A stretch of 7,058 nt of DNA from Chloroflexota bacterium (GTDB taxonomy: Bacteria > Chloroflexota > Dehalococcoidia > UBA1127 > JACQUN01): the NCBI GenBank assembly GCA_016210285.1, contig JACQUN010000040.1:1-7058 (forward strand), read 5' to 3'. Below are positions 5,960 to 7,058 of the stretch, piece after piece. A program made the translations under genes and the position numbers. The notes under the pieces were generated by a model. The model worked only from the letters and a program-made list of their open reading frames with translations, was not told the DNA's origin and ran no database searches. The first letter of the stretch is position 1, and each line of letters opens with the position of its first letter.

Positions 5960-6703
5960 TTACACCCTCGCTTTCACAGCTTCAATCTGCCTGGGGTGGG
6001 CCGCCGGAGCCGGAGCGCCGATGTAGTACACCCGGGGTCTGGTGTTGAACTCCTCCTCCAGGCGGAACGACTCGTTTCTGGCCAGCAGCCTGGACACGAT
6101 GCTGTTGGGGTCGTCCAGGTCGCCGAAGTGGAGGGCGAAGGCGGGGCAGTTGGCCACGCAGGCAGGATTGAGGCCCTTTTCCACCCGCTGGATACAGAAG
6201 GTGCACTTTTCCACTACGCCTTTGAGGTGGCCGCTACCTGCCGTCTTCCGGCCATCCTTCATAGGCTGGTCCAGGTCCGGGTTCTTGTAGGGCGGGGTGG
6301 CGCCGTTGGTGACGCGGGCCACGGCCTCAGCGGCGGGGGCATCCCAGTCCAGGTACTGGTTCTTTTTCGGCTTCTTCCAGTTGAAGTAGTTGACCCCGTA
6401 GGGGCAGGCCACCTCGCAGTAGCGGCAGCCGATGCACCGGGCCCAGTCTGTAGCCACCAAGCCGTCATCCCGCTTGTAACGAGCGCCCACCGGGCAGACC
6501 TTGACGCAGGGGGCGTTGTCGCAGTGCATGCATGGCCGGGGCAGGAAGCGAACTTGCGTGTCAGGGTACTTCCCTTCTTCCAGACGGAAGACGTACATCC
6601 AGAAGTGGGCGCCGGGGGTGTTGTTCTCCACCTTGCAGGCCACCATGCACGCCCTGCAGCCGTAGCACCTGGAGAGGTCTATCACCATGCCGTATCTTGG
6701 CAT
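5960..6703 (-). CDS. Four-cluster [4Fe-4S] ferredoxin subunit of molybdoenzyme (PsrB/DmsB/ActB-like)
   Basis: A 247-residue electron-transfer subunit with sixteen cysteines in four groups: C13/C16/C19/C23, C58/C61/C66/C70, C90/C93/C96/C100 and C167/C170/C182/C186. All ligand positions are cysteine, so four [4Fe-4S] clusters are expected, with no tryptophan substitution as in NarH. The start reads Y4-G-M-V-I-D-L-S-R-C-Y-G-C, typical of the family. It has no signal peptide; such subunits are usually carried with a Tat-exported catalytic partner. Between clusters three and four there is a long segment (101-166, with N-Y-F-N-W, then a Pro/Lys-rich part, then G-V-V-E-K-C-T-F-C-I-Q-R) where DmsB has about 16 residues; such a spacer recalls ActB-like proteins. 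It would pass electrons between the catalytic subunit and the NrfD-type anchor encoded three bases downstream. Confidence 0.92.
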   Translation of the reverse strand: MPRYGMVIDLSRCYGCRACMVACKVENNTPGAHFWMYVFRLEEGKYPDTQVRFLPRPCMHCDNAPCVKVCPVGARYKRDDGLVATDWARCIGCRYCEVACPYGVNYFNWKKPKKNQYLDWDAPAAEAVARVTNGATPPYKNPDLDQPMKDGRKTAGSGHLKGVVEKCTFCIQRVEKGLNPACVANCPAFALHFGDLDDPNSIVSRLLARNESFRLEEEFNTRPRVYYIGAPAPAAHPRQIEAVKARV

Positions 6704-6711
6704 TGCCCGTT

Positions 6712-6718
6712 ACCTCCT
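6712..6718 (-). promoter_or_regulatory. Consensus Shine-Dalgarno for the ferredoxin subunit
   Basis: On the minus strand AGGAGGT overlaps the TAG of the upstream catalytic-subunit gene (TAGGAGGT) and lies eight bases before the ATG at 6703. The stop codon is embedded in the ribosome binding site, so termination and reinitiation are probably coupled. Confidence 0.8.
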
Positions 6719-7058
6719 ATGCCTTGTAGACCCGGACCATGGCGTGGAATGAGTTGTCGGCGGTGTTGGCCACGTACCCCTCGCCGGTGAAGAAGAGGGT
6801 GTTGGGGGTTGGCCCCTGGCCCTTGGCCCAGGGGTGCTTGGCGACCTCGCCGTAGTGGTGGGGCATCCCCACCACGTCCGGGCGTATTCCTTCAGTCAGC
6901 TCCACTTTCACCTGGATCTTCCGGGTCTCCCCTGTCAGGGCGTTTTGGGACTCCACCCACACCTCGTCGCCGTCCTGGATGCCCCGGGCCTCCGCAGCCT
7001 TGGGATTCATGGCCAGGCGCTGCTGGGGCGCCAGCTCAGCCAGAAGAGGAATCTGAGA
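6717..7058 (-). CDS. Molybdopterin oxidoreductase catalytic subunit, C-terminal end (partial)
   Basis: The last 113 codons of a larger gene; the frame is open to the right edge of the window and the true start lies outside. The visible part is the molybdopterin-dinucleotide-binding domain of the DMSO reductase superfamily: L-A-M-N-P-K-A-A-E-A-R-G-I-Q-D-G-D-E-V-W-V-E-S, a strand carrying the G-x-x-x-G-D-x-V-x-V turn, then G-M-P-H-H-Y-G, then T-G-E-G-Y-V-A-N-T-A-D-N-S-F-H near the end. The A-N-T and N-S-F-H parts are typical of thiosulfate/polysulfide-reductase and related subunits, but the substrate cannot be assigned from this end. An internal ATG at 7010 is not the start because the frame and domain continue upstream of it. 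It heads the visible part of the operon, 13 bases before the ferredoxin gene. Confidence 0.88.
   Translation of the reverse strand, partial: SQIPLLAELAPQQRLAMNPKAAEARGIQDGDEVWVESQNALTGETRKIQVKVELTEGIRPDVVGMPHHYGEVAKHPWAKGQGPTPNTLFFTGEGYVANTADNSFHAMVRVYKA

Noticed and set aside
5678..6790. Long plus-strand open frame (370 codons) opposite the ferredoxin and NrfD genes
   Set aside because: It is antisense to genes with unmistakable cysteine motifs and transmembrane helices; its protein has no recognisable domain and arises from GC-rich codon use on the other strand.

Overview
The window is about 60% GC by eye. It reads as a chromosomal segment of an anaerobic or facultatively anaerobic bacterium that uses membrane-bound molybdoenzymes. 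The combination of an NrfD-type operon, a TorD chaperone, an HdrA/MvhD-like iron-sulfur fusion and IS21, IS3 and serine-recombinase debris would fit a Chloroflexota (Dehalococcoidia-like) genome. There is no marker gene here, so that placement is a guess. All intact genes lie on the minus strand, so the biological order runs from high to low coordinates.

Region 1 (7058 down to 2063) is one tightly packed, probably polycistronic unit. It contains the C-terminal end of a molybdopterin oxidoreductase catalytic subunit (cut by the window edge), a 16-cysteine four-cluster ferredoxin subunit, an NrfD/PsrC-family quinone-interacting membrane subunit with about 10 helices, a 70-residue two-helix membrane protein with no recognised family, a TorD-family assembly chaperone, and a 543-residue multi-cluster iron-sulfur protein. 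Gaps between genes are 13, 3, 3, 1 and -4 bases, so translational coupling is likely. The first three genes would form a complex iron-sulfur molybdoenzyme that passes electrons between the quinone pool and an unidentified substrate. TorD would mature the molybdenum subunit. The last protein resembles the N-terminal part of HdrA fused to an MvhD-like domain and two pairs of [4Fe-4S] motifs, without a visible FAD domain. It is the most unusual gene here and could be a cytoplasmic electron-transfer partner.

Region 2 (2062 down to 919) has no intact gene. It holds a graveyard of mobile elements: the C-terminal piece of a serine recombinase on the minus strand, an internally deleted and frameshifted IS21 IstA transposase on the plus strand, and directly after it the C-terminal piece of what looks like an IS3-family OrfB transposase, with in-frame stops. 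About 130 bases between this debris and the operon end, and about 290 bases between the debris and the next promoter, show nothing I can name.

Region 3 (1001 to 4) is an independently expressed gene with a good sigma-70-like promoter and a strong ribosome binding site. It encodes a 304-residue exported two-domain beta-sandwich protein, with a galactose-binding-like domain followed by an LWPPNHKM-type repeat domain, probably cell-surface or secreted.
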